The translations under genes were made by a program, and so were the position numbers. From Planctomycetota bacterium (GTDB lineage: Bacteria; Planctomycetota; Phycisphaerae; FEN-1346; JAACEH01), in assembly GCA_016935955.1 (NCBI GenBank), contig JAFGPY010000455.1, positions 1-13,190 on the forward strand: DNA of 13,190 nt, given 5' to 3'. Below the pieces are notes generated by a model, which made no database searches, was not told the DNA's origin, and was given only the letters and a program-made list of their open reading frames with translations. How positions within the stretch are numbered: the first letter of the stretch is position 1; each line of letters begins with the position of its first letter. This document shows, in pieces, positions 1 through 5,866 of the stretch.

Positions 1-32
1 ACGGACCTGAACGGTCGTTTGCCGCCTTCTGT

Positions 33-52
33 CACGCCCGAGGGCGGGCGTG
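33..52. other. 8-bp perfect hairpin
   Basis: CACGCCCG (33-40) and CGGGCGTG (45-52) are exact reverse complements around a 4-base loop. There is no T-tract on either side, so it is not a clear intrinsic terminator. It may be part of the 3' end of a transcript entering from the left, or a repeat unit. Confidence 0.4.
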
Positions 53-74
53 CTACATAAGCTCTGACTTCTTC

Positions 75-96
75 AACGGGCTCCTAGGCCCGTTTT
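75..96 (+). terminator. Candidate intrinsic terminator of an upstream gene outside the window
   Basis: AACGGGC (75-81) pairs with GCCCGTT (88-94) around a 6-base loop, and the plus strand continues with two more T residues (95-96). The stem is good but the T-run is short (four T, two of them in the stem). It would end a plus-strand transcript whose gene lies left of the window. Confidence 0.4.
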
Positions 97-137
97 CGAC
101 GCTGGTTTTCGGCAACATCCGCGCCAGTGAGCCAATA

Positions 138-172
138 TGGCGCAACATTTTGTCGCACAGAGTGTTGCGCCA
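138..172. promoter_or_regulatory. 10-bp inverted repeat, possible upstream activator site
   Basis: TGGCGCAACA (138-147) and TGTTGCGCCA (163-172) are perfect inverted copies separated by 15 bases. A related half-site-like sequence, TGTCGCACAG, lies between them (151-160). The repeat sits roughly 190-230 bases upstream of the predicted start of the sigma-54 promoter at 340-354, the usual position for binding sites of sigma-54 enhancer proteins. That role is inference. A hairpin of an upstream transcript is the alternative. Confidence 0.4.
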
Positions 173-339
173 AAATCGTGGTGGTTTAGGAACGCAGCCC
201 GTTTCGCCAAGTCAACATTCAGTTAGCATCGCAAGCGGACCACAAGCATCGAGTGAACAAGGTTAGATGGATCCTAACGATAGGTGAAACAACGGGTTGC
301 GCCCGTGTCCAGTCCCATTGCCACCCGATTTGACTCGCG

Positions 340-354
340 TGGCACGAAACTTGC
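340..354 (+). promoter_or_regulatory. Sigma-54 (RpoN) -24/-12 promoter
   Basis: TGGCAC (340-345), five bases, then TTGC (351-354) matches the RpoN consensus TGGCAC-N5-TTGC exactly, with the invariant GG (341-342) and GC (353-354) separated by the required 10 bases. Transcription would start near 366, giving a leader of about 90 bases before the ATG at 454. No comparably good sigma-70 promoter is seen for this gene. Confidence 0.55.
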
Positions 355-453
355 CCTTTCTCACGGTGTAAGCACTGTCGAGAGAGGGGTAGTGAAGAGA
401 CAGGGCGCGGGGACGGTCTGTGGTCCCCCGGACCACGCATTGAGGGGTTGTTA

Positions 454-786
454 ATGCGACGGTTGATGTCCCTGGCTCTCTTTCTTGCGCTGTGCGCCAT
501 GCCCACTGCGGCCCGTGCGGCCGAAGTCCCGAACGCTTCCGAGAACACTGATACGCGTGCGGTTGTGCCTGCGCGGCCCGATGGCCGCCTGCCGCTCATG
601 CCGTCGTGGCCCGCCTTGCTGGCCCTCGGCTACATCAGCATCAGTCTCAAGGAGCAACTGCGCCGCCGCGGTCACCACGACGCGCCGCCCGGCCAGACCT
701 TCGACGACCTGATCACCCTGCGTCCGGGCGACGCCGCCGACCGTCCCGTCGGCGAACGTCCTCAGCCCAAACGTCGGGCCGGCTGA
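454..786 (+). CDS. Small exported protein of unknown function
   Basis: This is a 110-residue protein I do not recognise. Residues 1-22 look like a Sec signal peptide: MRR, a hydrophobic stretch, then cleavage after an ARA-type site. A second hydrophobic segment at about 50-66 (around WPALLALGYISISL) could anchor it in the membrane; it is followed by a basic KEQLRRR patch and a polar, proline- and arginine-rich tail. I chose the ATG at 454 because GAGGGG (442-447) precedes it by six bases; a TTG two codons earlier is less likely. It lies under a sigma-54-type promoter and is convergent with the GH20-like gene, 42 bases from its stop, with no obvious terminator between them. An inner-membrane or periplasmic accessory protein is the most that can be said. 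Confidence 0.6.
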   Translation: MRRLMSLALFLALCAMPTAARAAEVPNASENTDTRAVVPARPDGRLPLMPSWPALLALGYISISLKEQLRRRGHHDAPPGQTFDDLITLRPGDAADRPVGERPQPKRRAG

Positions 787-828
787 GCCTTCCGCACCCG
801 ATCACCGTGCCGCTACTCCTGCTCGCGG

Positions 829-1899
829 TCAAGGTGTGTCTTCCGCTGCGCTGGTGCCGCCAAGTTGCGCCATGGCGGCGCGGACGGGCGGCCAATCGGC
901 CAGATCCTTCGTCTTGACCGCGCCCCAGGTGGTGCACAGGTGCCCGACGATGCCGCCGGTGTCGTTGCGCCGGGCGCAATCGATCAGGGCCTCGGTCGCC
1001 TCCACGTCCTTCCAGCCCGACGGCCAGACCCGGAAACCCTTCTCCTGGATGATGCGGATCGACGGGTAATCGTCACGCTTGTCGTAATGCCAGTCGCAGA
1101 GGATGATATCCTTGGGCACGGCGTCAATGGCCGCATGTGTCCCGTTGGCCGACGCCGACCACTTGCCGTAGCCCGTGGCCGCGGCGTCCAGCAGGCGGTC
1201 GCCCCACATCATCATCTCGACCTTCCTCTTGCCCACCAGGTGGGCGTGGTAATCGTTGACGGCCCTGGCGAACAATTCCGCCGGGTCGCGGCCCCTGCAC
1301 CGCGGGCAATGCTCCGAACCGATCAGGAAGACCTCGTCCATGCCCACGTGCAGCGCGTCGGCCTCGAAAGCGTCGATCAGCTCGTCGAACAGGTCGAACA
1401 CCAGCGCGTTGACCTGCGGGTGCAGCGGACACCAACTGCGGCAATAGATGTCCTTGTTGTCGGGAAACTGCCCAGGCGTCTCGTCGAACTCGGGGTGCTT
1501 GGTGAGTAGCGGACCGGTGGACTTCTTCCATGACTGGTGCCCGAGACACTGGAATTGCGGAATGAGCCGGACGCCGTGAGCGCGACACGTTGCGGCCAGG
1601 GATCGGGCCTGCTCGCGCGTGATCGGGTCGCCGCGGCGCAGCTCGGGATGCGATTGGTAATCGAAGCCGTAGTTGACCTCGGCCACAATGGCGTTGATGC
1701 CGACGGCCGCCAGTCGCGGCACCTCGGCTTCCAGGGCCCGTGCGGCCGCGGCATTGCCCACCATCACGTGCACGCCGCGCCACGGCCGCGCGTAGCGGGC
1801 AGTGTTGCCGCCCTGAGCGGCCGGCGCGCACCCGGCCGACCATGCCGCCACCATCCCCAGTGCCGCCAGCAGAATGGCAATCGTCTCCGTGGATCTCAT
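829..1899 (-). CDS. GH20-like beta-N-acetylhexosaminidase lipoprotein
   Basis: This 356-residue protein resembles the catalytic (beta/alpha)8 barrel of glycoside hydrolase family 20, which removes terminal beta-linked GlcNAc or GalNAc by substrate-assisted catalysis. The key motif is HVGMDE at 184-189, matching the family's H-x-G-x-D-E with the catalytic Asp188-Glu189 pair; most members have GGDE, so Met187 is a small variation. A CPRCRG segment (198-203) follows, and WGDRLL (232-237) and the Trp-rich C-terminal part fit the barrel. There is no separate N-terminal GH20b domain. Residues 1-23 form a lipoprotein signal ending SAG, with Cys24 as lipid anchor. AGGAGG lies nine to ten bases before the ATG at 1899, which excludes the longer frame that starts at 2070. 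It is transcribed divergently from the ankyrin lipoprotein. The exact substrate is unknown. Confidence 0.75.
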   Translation of the reverse strand: MRSTETIAILLAALGMVAAWSAGCAPAAQGGNTARYARPWRGVHVMVGNAAAARALEAEVPRLAAVGINAIVAEVNYGFDYQSHPELRRGDPITREQARSLAATCRAHGVRLIPQFQCLGHQSWKKSTGPLLTKHPEFDETPGQFPDNKDIYCRSWCPLHPQVNALVFDLFDELIDAFEADALHVGMDEVFLIGSEHCPRCRGRDPAELFARAVNDYHAHLVGKRKVEMMMWGDRLLDAAATGYGKWSASANGTHAAIDAVPKDIILCDWHYDKRDDYPSIRIIQEKGFRVWPSGWKDVEATEALIDCARRNDTGGIVGHLCTTWGAVKTKDLADWPPVRAAMAQLGGTSAAEDTP

Positions 1900-2041
1900 C
1901 TCCGCCCGACCTCCTTTCACCCGCATCAGCTCCAAGGGCACTGTGAGATGGCCTCCCGAAGAGTTCAACCCCGCCACGGTTGCACAGGGGCTCACTTTCC
2001 GGTGACGAGAGGCACGCATCACGGACGAGCCGCACGGGCAC

Positions 2042-2070
2042 TTGAGATATCCAGCCGGTGCAGATATCAT
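2042..2070 (+). promoter_or_regulatory. Sigma-70-type promoter of the ankyrin lipoprotein
   Basis: TTGAGA (2042-2047) and TATCAT (2065-2070) each match the -35/-10 consensus in five of six positions with an ideal 17-base spacer. The start would be near 2077, about 43 bases before the ATG at 2120. GATATC occurs twice within it (2046-2051 and 2063-2068) and might be an operator half-site pair. Confidence 0.5.
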
Positions 2071-2119
2071 GGCTTCGTGCGGCGGGGGGTCAAGACATCA
2101 AGCGGGAGAACGTGACGCG

Positions 2120-2911
2120 ATGGAACACGACGAATGCCATGGCGGCGGGATCAGCGGCCGGACAAGGATCTGTGCGCTACTGGTGATCGTGGCGTTGTGT
2201 GCGGCCGGGTGCAACCGGGCGAAGTCGCCTGTCGCCGGCAGCAAGCGAACGTCGTCCGGCTCGCCTATTCCCAGCGGAAGCCTTCAGGAGGCGGTGTTCA
2301 ACGACGATACGGTTCTACTTCGTCAGCGCATAGATGCCGGGGCGGACCTGAACGGGCTCGCGGCTGTTGGCGAGGCCCCTCTTCACTATGCGGCTCAGAT
2401 CGGCCGGCTGGAGGCGGCGCGCATTCTGCTCGATGCGGGAGCCGACGTGAACGTGCTGACGAAGGCGGTAGAGTCCGAGAAGCAGTGGGTGGCTGGCGGT
2501 GTGACTCCGCTGCACTATGCCGCCGGGAACGGTCGTGACGATGTTGCCGAGTTGCTCATCGCGAGGGGGGCGCGCATCAACGCGCAGGAGGGAGAGCTGG
2601 GATCAACACCCCTGCATTGGGCGGCCGCACAGAGGCATTTGGGGGCCATGAGACTGTTGCTGGGCCATGGCGCCGACCCGAATGCGAGAGACGCTGGCGC
2701 GCGGGCTCCGCTTCACGAGGCCGCGGCCGCCGGCGACATCGAAGGCGTGCGGCTACTGCTCTCGCACGCGGCGGATCCACTGGCTCGGGAAAACGGCGGC
2801 GAGACCGCCGGCGACACGGCCGCGAGATTGGGACACAGCCGCGTGACCGAACTCCTGCGTGACGCCGAAGCGGCGGAACGCAATGCAAATGCGAAGCGAG
2901 AGAGCCTGTAA
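2120..2911 (+). CDS. Ankyrin-repeat lipoprotein
   Basis: This 263-residue protein is predicted to be exported and lipid-anchored: a basic N-terminus, a hydrophobic core (about 17-29) and a lipobox ending AAG-Cys31. A Ser/Pro-rich linker (about 34-54) leads into ankyrin repeats, which are protein-binding helical hairpins. A degenerate first repeat covers about 54-80. Clear ones begin near 84, 127, 161 and 195, each with the PLH..AA turn followed by LL...GA. A degenerate capping repeat ends near 248. The insertion between the second and third (about 111-126) is longer than usual. The partner is unknown. I chose the ATG at 2120 because a promoter fits just upstream and GGGAGA (2104-2109) precedes it; in-frame starts at 2042 and 2069 lie inside the promoter. 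It is divergent from the GH20-like lipoprotein, 220 bases away. Confidence 0.8.
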   Translation: MEHDECHGGGISGRTRICALLVIVALCAAGCNRAKSPVAGSKRTSSGSPIPSGSLQEAVFNDDTVLLRQRIDAGADLNGLAAVGEAPLHYAAQIGRLEAARILLDAGADVNVLTKAVESEKQWVAGGVTPLHYAAGNGRDDVAELLIARGARINAQEGELGSTPLHWAAAQRHLGAMRLLLGHGADPNARDAGARAPLHEAAAAGDIEGVRLLLSHAADPLARENGGETAGDTAARLGHSRVTELLRDAEAAERNANAKRESL

Positions 2912-2912
2912 G

Positions 2913-2962
2913 GTGGCTGCTTGCAGCCACGCGGACGCTCAGCATGGCCGCAAGCGGCCATG
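2913..2962. repeat. Twin tetraloop hairpins downstream of the ankyrin gene
   Basis: GTGGCTG-cttg-CAGCCAC (2913-2930) and CATGGCCG-caag-CGGCCATG (2943-2962) are two perfect hairpins of 7 and 8 bp, twelve bases apart and just past the stop codon at 2911. Their loops, CTTG and CAAG, are complementary, so the RNA arms could kiss. There is no T-tract. I read it as a dispersed palindromic element or a 3'-end stabiliser; a Rho-independent terminator is unlikely. Confidence 0.5.
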
Positions 2963-3063
2963 GCACCATGGCTCCCCCTGTCGACAGCGCTCGCCGTGGG
3001 GCCGCGCAAGGCCCGCCTGACGGTCAAATTGTGCCCAAAACCAGAAAACCCGCCCCAAATTTC

Positions 3064-3093
3064 TTGACAACAAGGTACCTTGTAGTGCAAGAT
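3064..3093 (+). promoter_or_regulatory. Promoter of the PadR-HAAS operon
   Basis: A perfect -35 box TTGACA (3064-3069) is followed after 18 bases by a poor -10, CAAGAT (3088-3093). The strong -35 and the palindrome filling the spacer support the assignment more than the -10 does. The leader to the GTG at 3264 would be about 165 bases, most of it unusually G-rich. Confidence 0.45.
3067..3086. promoter_or_regulatory. Probable PadR operator palindrome
   Basis: ACAAGGTACCTTGT (3070-3083) is a perfect 14-bp palindrome. It extends to 20 bp (3067-3086) with a single mismatched pair. It lies in the -35/-10 spacer of the promoter for the adjacent PadR gene. PadR-family repressors bind such palindromes and commonly repress their own operon, so autoregulation is the natural reading. 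The binding itself is inferred. Confidence 0.55.
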
Positions 3094-3101
3094 AGTTGTG
3101 C

Positions 3102-3146
3102 GGGTGGGGCCTTGGGCGTGTGGGTGGGGGACGGTCCGGGCGGGGG
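3102..3146 (+). other. G-quadruplex-forming motif in the PadR-HAAS leader
   Basis: Six runs of three to five G (3102-3104, 3106-3109, 3114-3116, 3122-3124, 3126-3130, 3138-3140), then a seventh of five at 3142-3146, are separated by loops of 1, 4, 5, 1, 7 and 1 bases. All meet the canonical G3+N1-7 rule. It is on the coding strand, so a fold could form in the mRNA leader as well as in DNA. Whether it folds in the cell cannot be told from sequence. Confidence 0.5.
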
Positions 3147-3263
3147 ACGGTTCGAGTGCGGGTTGCCTGATTGGCGGCTGCCCGTTGCGGTGATCCTGTT
3201 GGGGCGGCGAGGGCGCGAGGGTGGCAGGTGGACAGCGGACGGTGACGGCATCGAGGGTTTGAC

Positions 3264-3638
3264 GTGAGCGACTCGAAGTGGATGGGCCAGATCAAGCGCG
3301 GCCTTCTGGAACTGTGCATCCTTAACCTGCTGCACCGGGAGGGCATGTACGGCTACCAGATCGTCAAGCGGCTGACGTCGGTGCCCGGGCTGGTCATCAC
3401 CGAGGGCACCATCTATCCGTTGCTGAGTCGCCTGAAGAGCGAAGGTCACATCGTCAGCCGGCTGGTCGAGTCGTCGCAGGGGCCCGCGCGGCGGGTCTAC
3501 CAACTCAGTTCCGACGGCCGCGCGTATCTCGAGCGGATCAATGCCGCATGGAGCGAGATCGCCGGCGCGGTGCAGAACGTTATCGAAGGCAAGCACACGG
3601 AGCAAGGAGCACCGGATCATGAGACCGAGGAATTCTGA
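3264..3638 (+). CDS. PadR-family transcriptional regulator
   Basis: This 124-residue protein is a small PadR-type repressor with an N-terminal winged helix-turn-helix (about 8-85) and a C-terminal dimerisation helix (about 86-113). Typical family features are LELCILNLLHREGMYGYQI (helix 1 into helix 2), the recognition-helix segment EGTIYPLLSRLKSEG (about 47-61), and the wing ending RRVYQLSSDGRAYL. The start is GTG at 3264, preceded by GAGGG (3253-3257) at six bases. It overlaps the next gene by 20 bases, so the two are translationally linked. In PadR-HAAS operons the PadR protein usually represses the operon and the partner is a membrane protein; the palindrome in its own promoter fits that. 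The signal it responds to is unknown. Confidence 0.88.
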   Translation: MSDSKWMGQIKRGLLELCILNLLHREGMYGYQIVKRLTSVPGLVITEGTIYPLLSRLKSEGHIVSRLVESSQGPARRVYQLSSDGRAYLERINAAWSEIAGAVQNVIEGKHTEQGAPDHETEEF

Positions 3639-4593
3639 GGCCGAACGGCTGGAGATCGACTACCTGTTCCGGCTCAACGCGGCGCTGGAGGGACACGAGC
3701 CCGCGTCGCGTGCCGAGATCGTCGAGTCGCTTCGCGAGCACATCGAGGAAGCCCTGGGCGAGGGCGGCGCGGGAACGGTCGGCCTGGCGGAAATAACCGC
3801 CGTGCTGGAGCGGCTCGGTCCGCCCGAGACCGTCGCCCATGCCGAGGATGCCTCGCCCCAGGCGGATGCCTGGTCGCAGAGCGGCAGCGAGCCGGTCGAA
3901 CCGGCCTGCGCCGCGGCGGGACAGGACGGCGGCGTCCATGCCGGGGCCGACGCACTATCGCCCGAGACGATTCCGGTCGTGGCCGCGATGCTGGAGAAAG
4001 TCTGGTGGGCGTACCTGGTCATGGCCATCGGCCTCTACGTCCCGTTTATCGACCTCCAGTTTTGCGACATCATCGGGTTGATCATTTTCATTGTCGCGGC
4101 CAACAAGTACAAGGGACCGCAATGGGCGAAGTTGCGCGGCGCGGCTTGGTGGTCTACGGCTACCGTCGTCCTGCTGTTTCTGCTCGTGCCGGCCGAGGTT
4201 CTGAATCTGATGCACCCGGGGTTCGGTCTGTTGGTGCTTCCGGTCTCACTGGCGATGGCCGCGAGCCAGATCATCTCCTACTGGCTCACCTTGGAGACTG
4301 CGGCCACGGTCATGGACCAGTTGCCGAGGCCCGACCTCGCCGGCCGCATACGCGGCGCCCGCATCGTGTACCTGGTCTGCACTGCGGGGATCGTAGCGGT
4401 GAGTATTGTCGTTGGCACCATCGTCGTACTTGCCGTGAAGGTGCAGAATCCTGCCCTTGCGATGTGGTGGCTGGGCTATGCCATGCTGCCGCTGGGATGG
4501 CTTGTTTCCTGGCTGTTCTGGTTGCGGCCGATTACGTTGGCGCGGCGGGCGCTGCTGGACGTACAACCCGCCTCGCGTCTCACGGCTGCGTGA
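3619..4593 (+). CDS. HAAS-domain (DUF1700-like) polytopic membrane protein
   Basis: This is a 324-residue membrane protein. Residues 10-77 form an alpha-helical HAAS-like domain: YLFRLNAAL, then EIVESLREHIEEAL, then a VLERLGPPETVA segment. A low-complexity Ala/Gly-rich linker (about 78-115) follows. About six hydrophobic helices then occupy roughly 128-145, 148-162, 178-198, 201-226, 248-274 and 280-302, and the C-terminus is short and basic. The ATG at 3619 has AAGGAG (3604-3609) nine bases upstream and lies inside the end of the PadR gene. HAAS domains sit beside PadR regulators in many bacteria and are thought to act in signalling at the membrane. No enzymatic effector domain is present, so a sensor or an envelope-stress or transport accessory role are all possible. 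Its last codons and stop fall in a 21-base repeat. Confidence 0.8.
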   Translation: MRPRNSEAERLEIDYLFRLNAALEGHEPASRAEIVESLREHIEEALGEGGAGTVGLAEITAVLERLGPPETVAHAEDASPQADAWSQSGSEPVEPACAAAGQDGGVHAGADALSPETIPVVAAMLEKVWWAYLVMAIGLYVPFIDLQFCDIIGLIIFIVAANKYKGPQWAKLRGAAWWSTATVVLLFLLVPAEVLNLMHPGFGLLVLPVSLAMAASQIISYWLTLETAATVMDQLPRPDLAGRIRGARIVYLVCTAGIVAVSIVVGTIVVLAVKVQNPALAMWWLGYAMLPLGWLVSWLFWLRPITLARRALLDVQPASRLTAA

Positions 4594-4608
4594 CCAGCGG
4601 CTGGCGCC
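4588..4608. repeat. 21-base dispersed repeat, copy 1
   Basis: This copy spans the last bases and stop codon of the HAAS gene and is identical over 21 bases to 6011-6031. The next seven bases still match in five positions (AGGAGCC here, TGGTGCC there). It contains the internal inverted repeat CCAGCGGCTGG and ends in the palindrome GGCGCC. It may be a repetitive extragenic palindrome that supplied the stop codon. Confidence 0.6.
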
Positions 4609-4672
4609 AGGAGCCTCAGGCGGGGCTGTCGTGGAGCGCTTCGACCAGCACCCGATCAAGCGGAAACAGTCG

Positions 4673-4703
4673 TGCCCCGCGGGTTTGTCGAGCCCGCGGG
4701 GCA
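4673..4703. terminator. Strong hairpin between convergent genes, likely bidirectional terminator
   Basis: TGCCCCGCGGG (4673-4683) and CCCGCGGGGCA (4693-4703) form a perfect 11-bp GC-rich stem with a 9-base loop. It lies between the convergent ends of the HAAS gene (4593) and the PEP-CTERM gene (4769). There is no real T-run on either strand, so it may rely on Rho or act as an RNA 3'-end stabiliser. Confidence 0.55.
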
Positions 4704-4768
4704 CTCTGTGTCGTCGGTCAGCCGTTCGGGAACGGCCGTATGCGATCAATGACTCTCAGAACGTCGCT

Positions 4769-5701
4769 CTACTTCCTGCGGCACCGTGCAACAAGACCCG
4801 CCAAGCCCAGGCCCAGCAGGGCCATCGTCGCCGGTTCCGGGATGATGCTAATGGTCAGGTCGAGATCATTATTGAATGACCGGGCCTCACCGGCCGCGCC
4901 GGGATTGCCGGCCCAGTTGCCCGAGGCGCCCAGGTCGACATAGCCCTCGAAGATGGGCGTCCCGAAGGACTTGAAGGCGCCGGTGGCGGCGTCATAGGCC
5001 AGATCATAGAGGCCGTAGGTCAGCGTCTGGGTGAAGGTGGAGCCGGCGGCCATGTCGGCATTGGCGTCCGTGACAGTGGCCTCGACAAACAGGTTGGCCG
5101 AGCCGCCTTCCGTCAGGCCGTTGTGCGTCACATAGGTGAACTCGTCTCCGTCGGCCGCATTGAGCCGCATCAACGACCGCGCACGGACTTCGCCGTTGGC
5201 ACCTACCCATGCGGCGTCGAAGTCCCAGGAGTTGTCGACGTGGATGTTGGTCTGGTACCCCGCCGTGGAGGCCGTCGGCAGGCCGATCGTCCAGTCCATG
5301 CTGTAGGTCGCCGTGCCGTCTCCCTTGACCAAGTCTCGGCTGAGGGTGAAGGTCAGTGCCGAGGCTCCCTCGGTCCAGTTCGAGAGTGTCCACTTGTTCT
5401 GGTTGCGCATGTCGCCGTTGTCCATCGGGTCGAACATGCCCGCGCCGAACGAGTAGGCTTGGGCGTAGTTGTAGCTGGCACTGCTGGTGCCCGAGAGGTC
5501 GTAGAAGCCCAAGACGCGCCCAGCCCGCAACGACACCGAGCCCGTATCAACCACCATCTGCCAGTATTGGGTCGCCCCATCGGCCGCAGTAACCGTGACC
5601 TCGCCCGTAGTCGTGTTGGTGCTGTAGCTCAACTCCGGGGCTGCCGACGCGGTGCTCGCCAGAACCAGCAAGGCCATCACTACATGCATTACCTTCGCCA
5701 T
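4769..5701 (-). CDS. PEP-CTERM sorting-domain surface protein
   Basis: This 310-residue exported protein has a signal peptide (1-20, MAKVMHVVMALLVLASTASA) and a C-terminal PEP-CTERM tripartite signal: PEP at 288-290, a hydrophobic helix (about 293-305) rich in Leu and Gly, and a basic RCRRK tail. Exosortase recognises this signal, cleaves it and releases the protein to the extracellular matrix or surface. The body is Gly/Ser/Thr/Asn-rich with alternating hydrophobic strands and aromatic residues, as expected for a beta-sandwich; I recognise no catalytic motif. The ATG at 5701 has AAGGAG nine bases upstream. The gene lies downstream of and in the same direction as the glycan operon but is separated by 463 bases with its own promoter and a leader that can terminate. 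No exosortase gene is in the window. Confidence 0.85.
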   Translation of the reverse strand: MAKVMHVVMALLVLASTASAAPELSYSTNTTTGEVTVTAADGATQYWQMVVDTGSVSLRAGRVLGFYDLSGTSSASYNYAQAYSFGAGMFDPMDNGDMRNQNKWTLSNWTEGASALTFTLSRDLVKGDGTATYSMDWTIGLPTASTAGYQTNIHVDNSWDFDAAWVGANGEVRARSLMRLNAADGDEFTYVTHNGLTEGGSANLFVEATVTDANADMAAGSTFTQTLTYGLYDLAYDAATGAFKSFGTPIFEGYVDLGASGNWAGNPGAAGEARSFNNDLDLTISIIPEPATMALLGLGLAGLVARCRRK

Positions 5702-5760
5702 AACATCGCACTCCTTCGCTTGAATTCCGCGCTCAAACCACCAGTACGGCGGCAATTGAC

Positions 5761-5797
5761 AAAAAAAGGCGCTTCGGCATCTTCAGCCCAAGTCGCC
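5761..5797 (-). terminator. Intrinsic terminator inside the PEP-CTERM leader
   Basis: Read on the minus strand, GGCG-a-CTT pairs with AAGCGCC across an inner GGC/GCC pair set and a 7-base loop (5797 to 5768), followed at once by seven T (5767-5761). This is the best Rho-independent terminator in the window. It lies about 35-70 bases after the predicted start of the PEP-CTERM transcript and 60 bases before its ATG. It could also end read-through from the upstream glycan operon. Confidence 0.65.
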
Positions 5798-5811
5798 CCG
5801 CAACGCGCTTC
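5761..5811 (-). promoter_or_regulatory. Candidate transcription attenuator with mutually exclusive hairpins
   Basis: The 3' arm of the terminator contains GAAGCGC (minus strand, 5775-5769). An identical heptamer lies upstream at 5811-5805. Both can pair with the same middle arm, GCG-a-CTT (5796-5790). The upstream copy would form an antiterminator that disarms the terminator. This competing arrangement is what riboswitches and protein-controlled attenuators use. I do not recognise a known ligand-binding class, and the leader is short (about 130 bases). Confidence 0.4.
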
Positions 5812-5837
5812 CCCGTAGTGACTTCCCTCCAATATTC

Positions 5838-5866
5838 ACTATACGCCATGATCGGCTGAAAGTCAA
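5838..5866 (-). promoter_or_regulatory. Sigma-70-type promoter of the PEP-CTERM gene
   Basis: On the minus strand TTGACT (5866-5861) and TATAGT (5843-5838) each match the consensus in five of six positions with a 17-base spacer. Transcription would begin near 5831, giving a leader of about 130 bases that includes the terminator-like hairpin. No good promoter is seen between that hairpin and the ATG. Confidence 0.6.

Larger units (their letters stand above)
1..453. other. 453-base noncoding region rich in inverted repeats
   Basis: I find no convincing gene here; open frames crossing it on the minus strand run antisense into the next gene and lack a ribosome site. From left to right it holds an 8-bp hairpin (33-52), a terminator-like hairpin (75-96), a 10-bp perfect inverted repeat (138-172), smaller inverted repeats at 262-278 and 292-306, and a sigma-54-type promoter (340-354). 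It is less GC-rich than the flanking coding DNA. The layout fits the end of an upstream transcript followed by the control region of the gene at 454. Confidence 0.6.

Noticed and set aside
219..599. 126-codon minus-strand frame over the first promoter region
   Set aside because: It overlaps the small exported protein and the sigma-54 promoter, with a basic, motif-free translation and no ribosome site.
1900..2070. Longer N-terminus for the GH20-like protein (start at 2070)
   Set aside because: The extra 57 residues would bury the lipoprotein signal, and AGGAGG sits correctly before the ATG at 1899.
2913..3086. Palindromes as a CRISPR array or insertion-sequence end
   Set aside because: The units differ in sequence, spacers are not regular, and no transposase or target-site duplication is seen.
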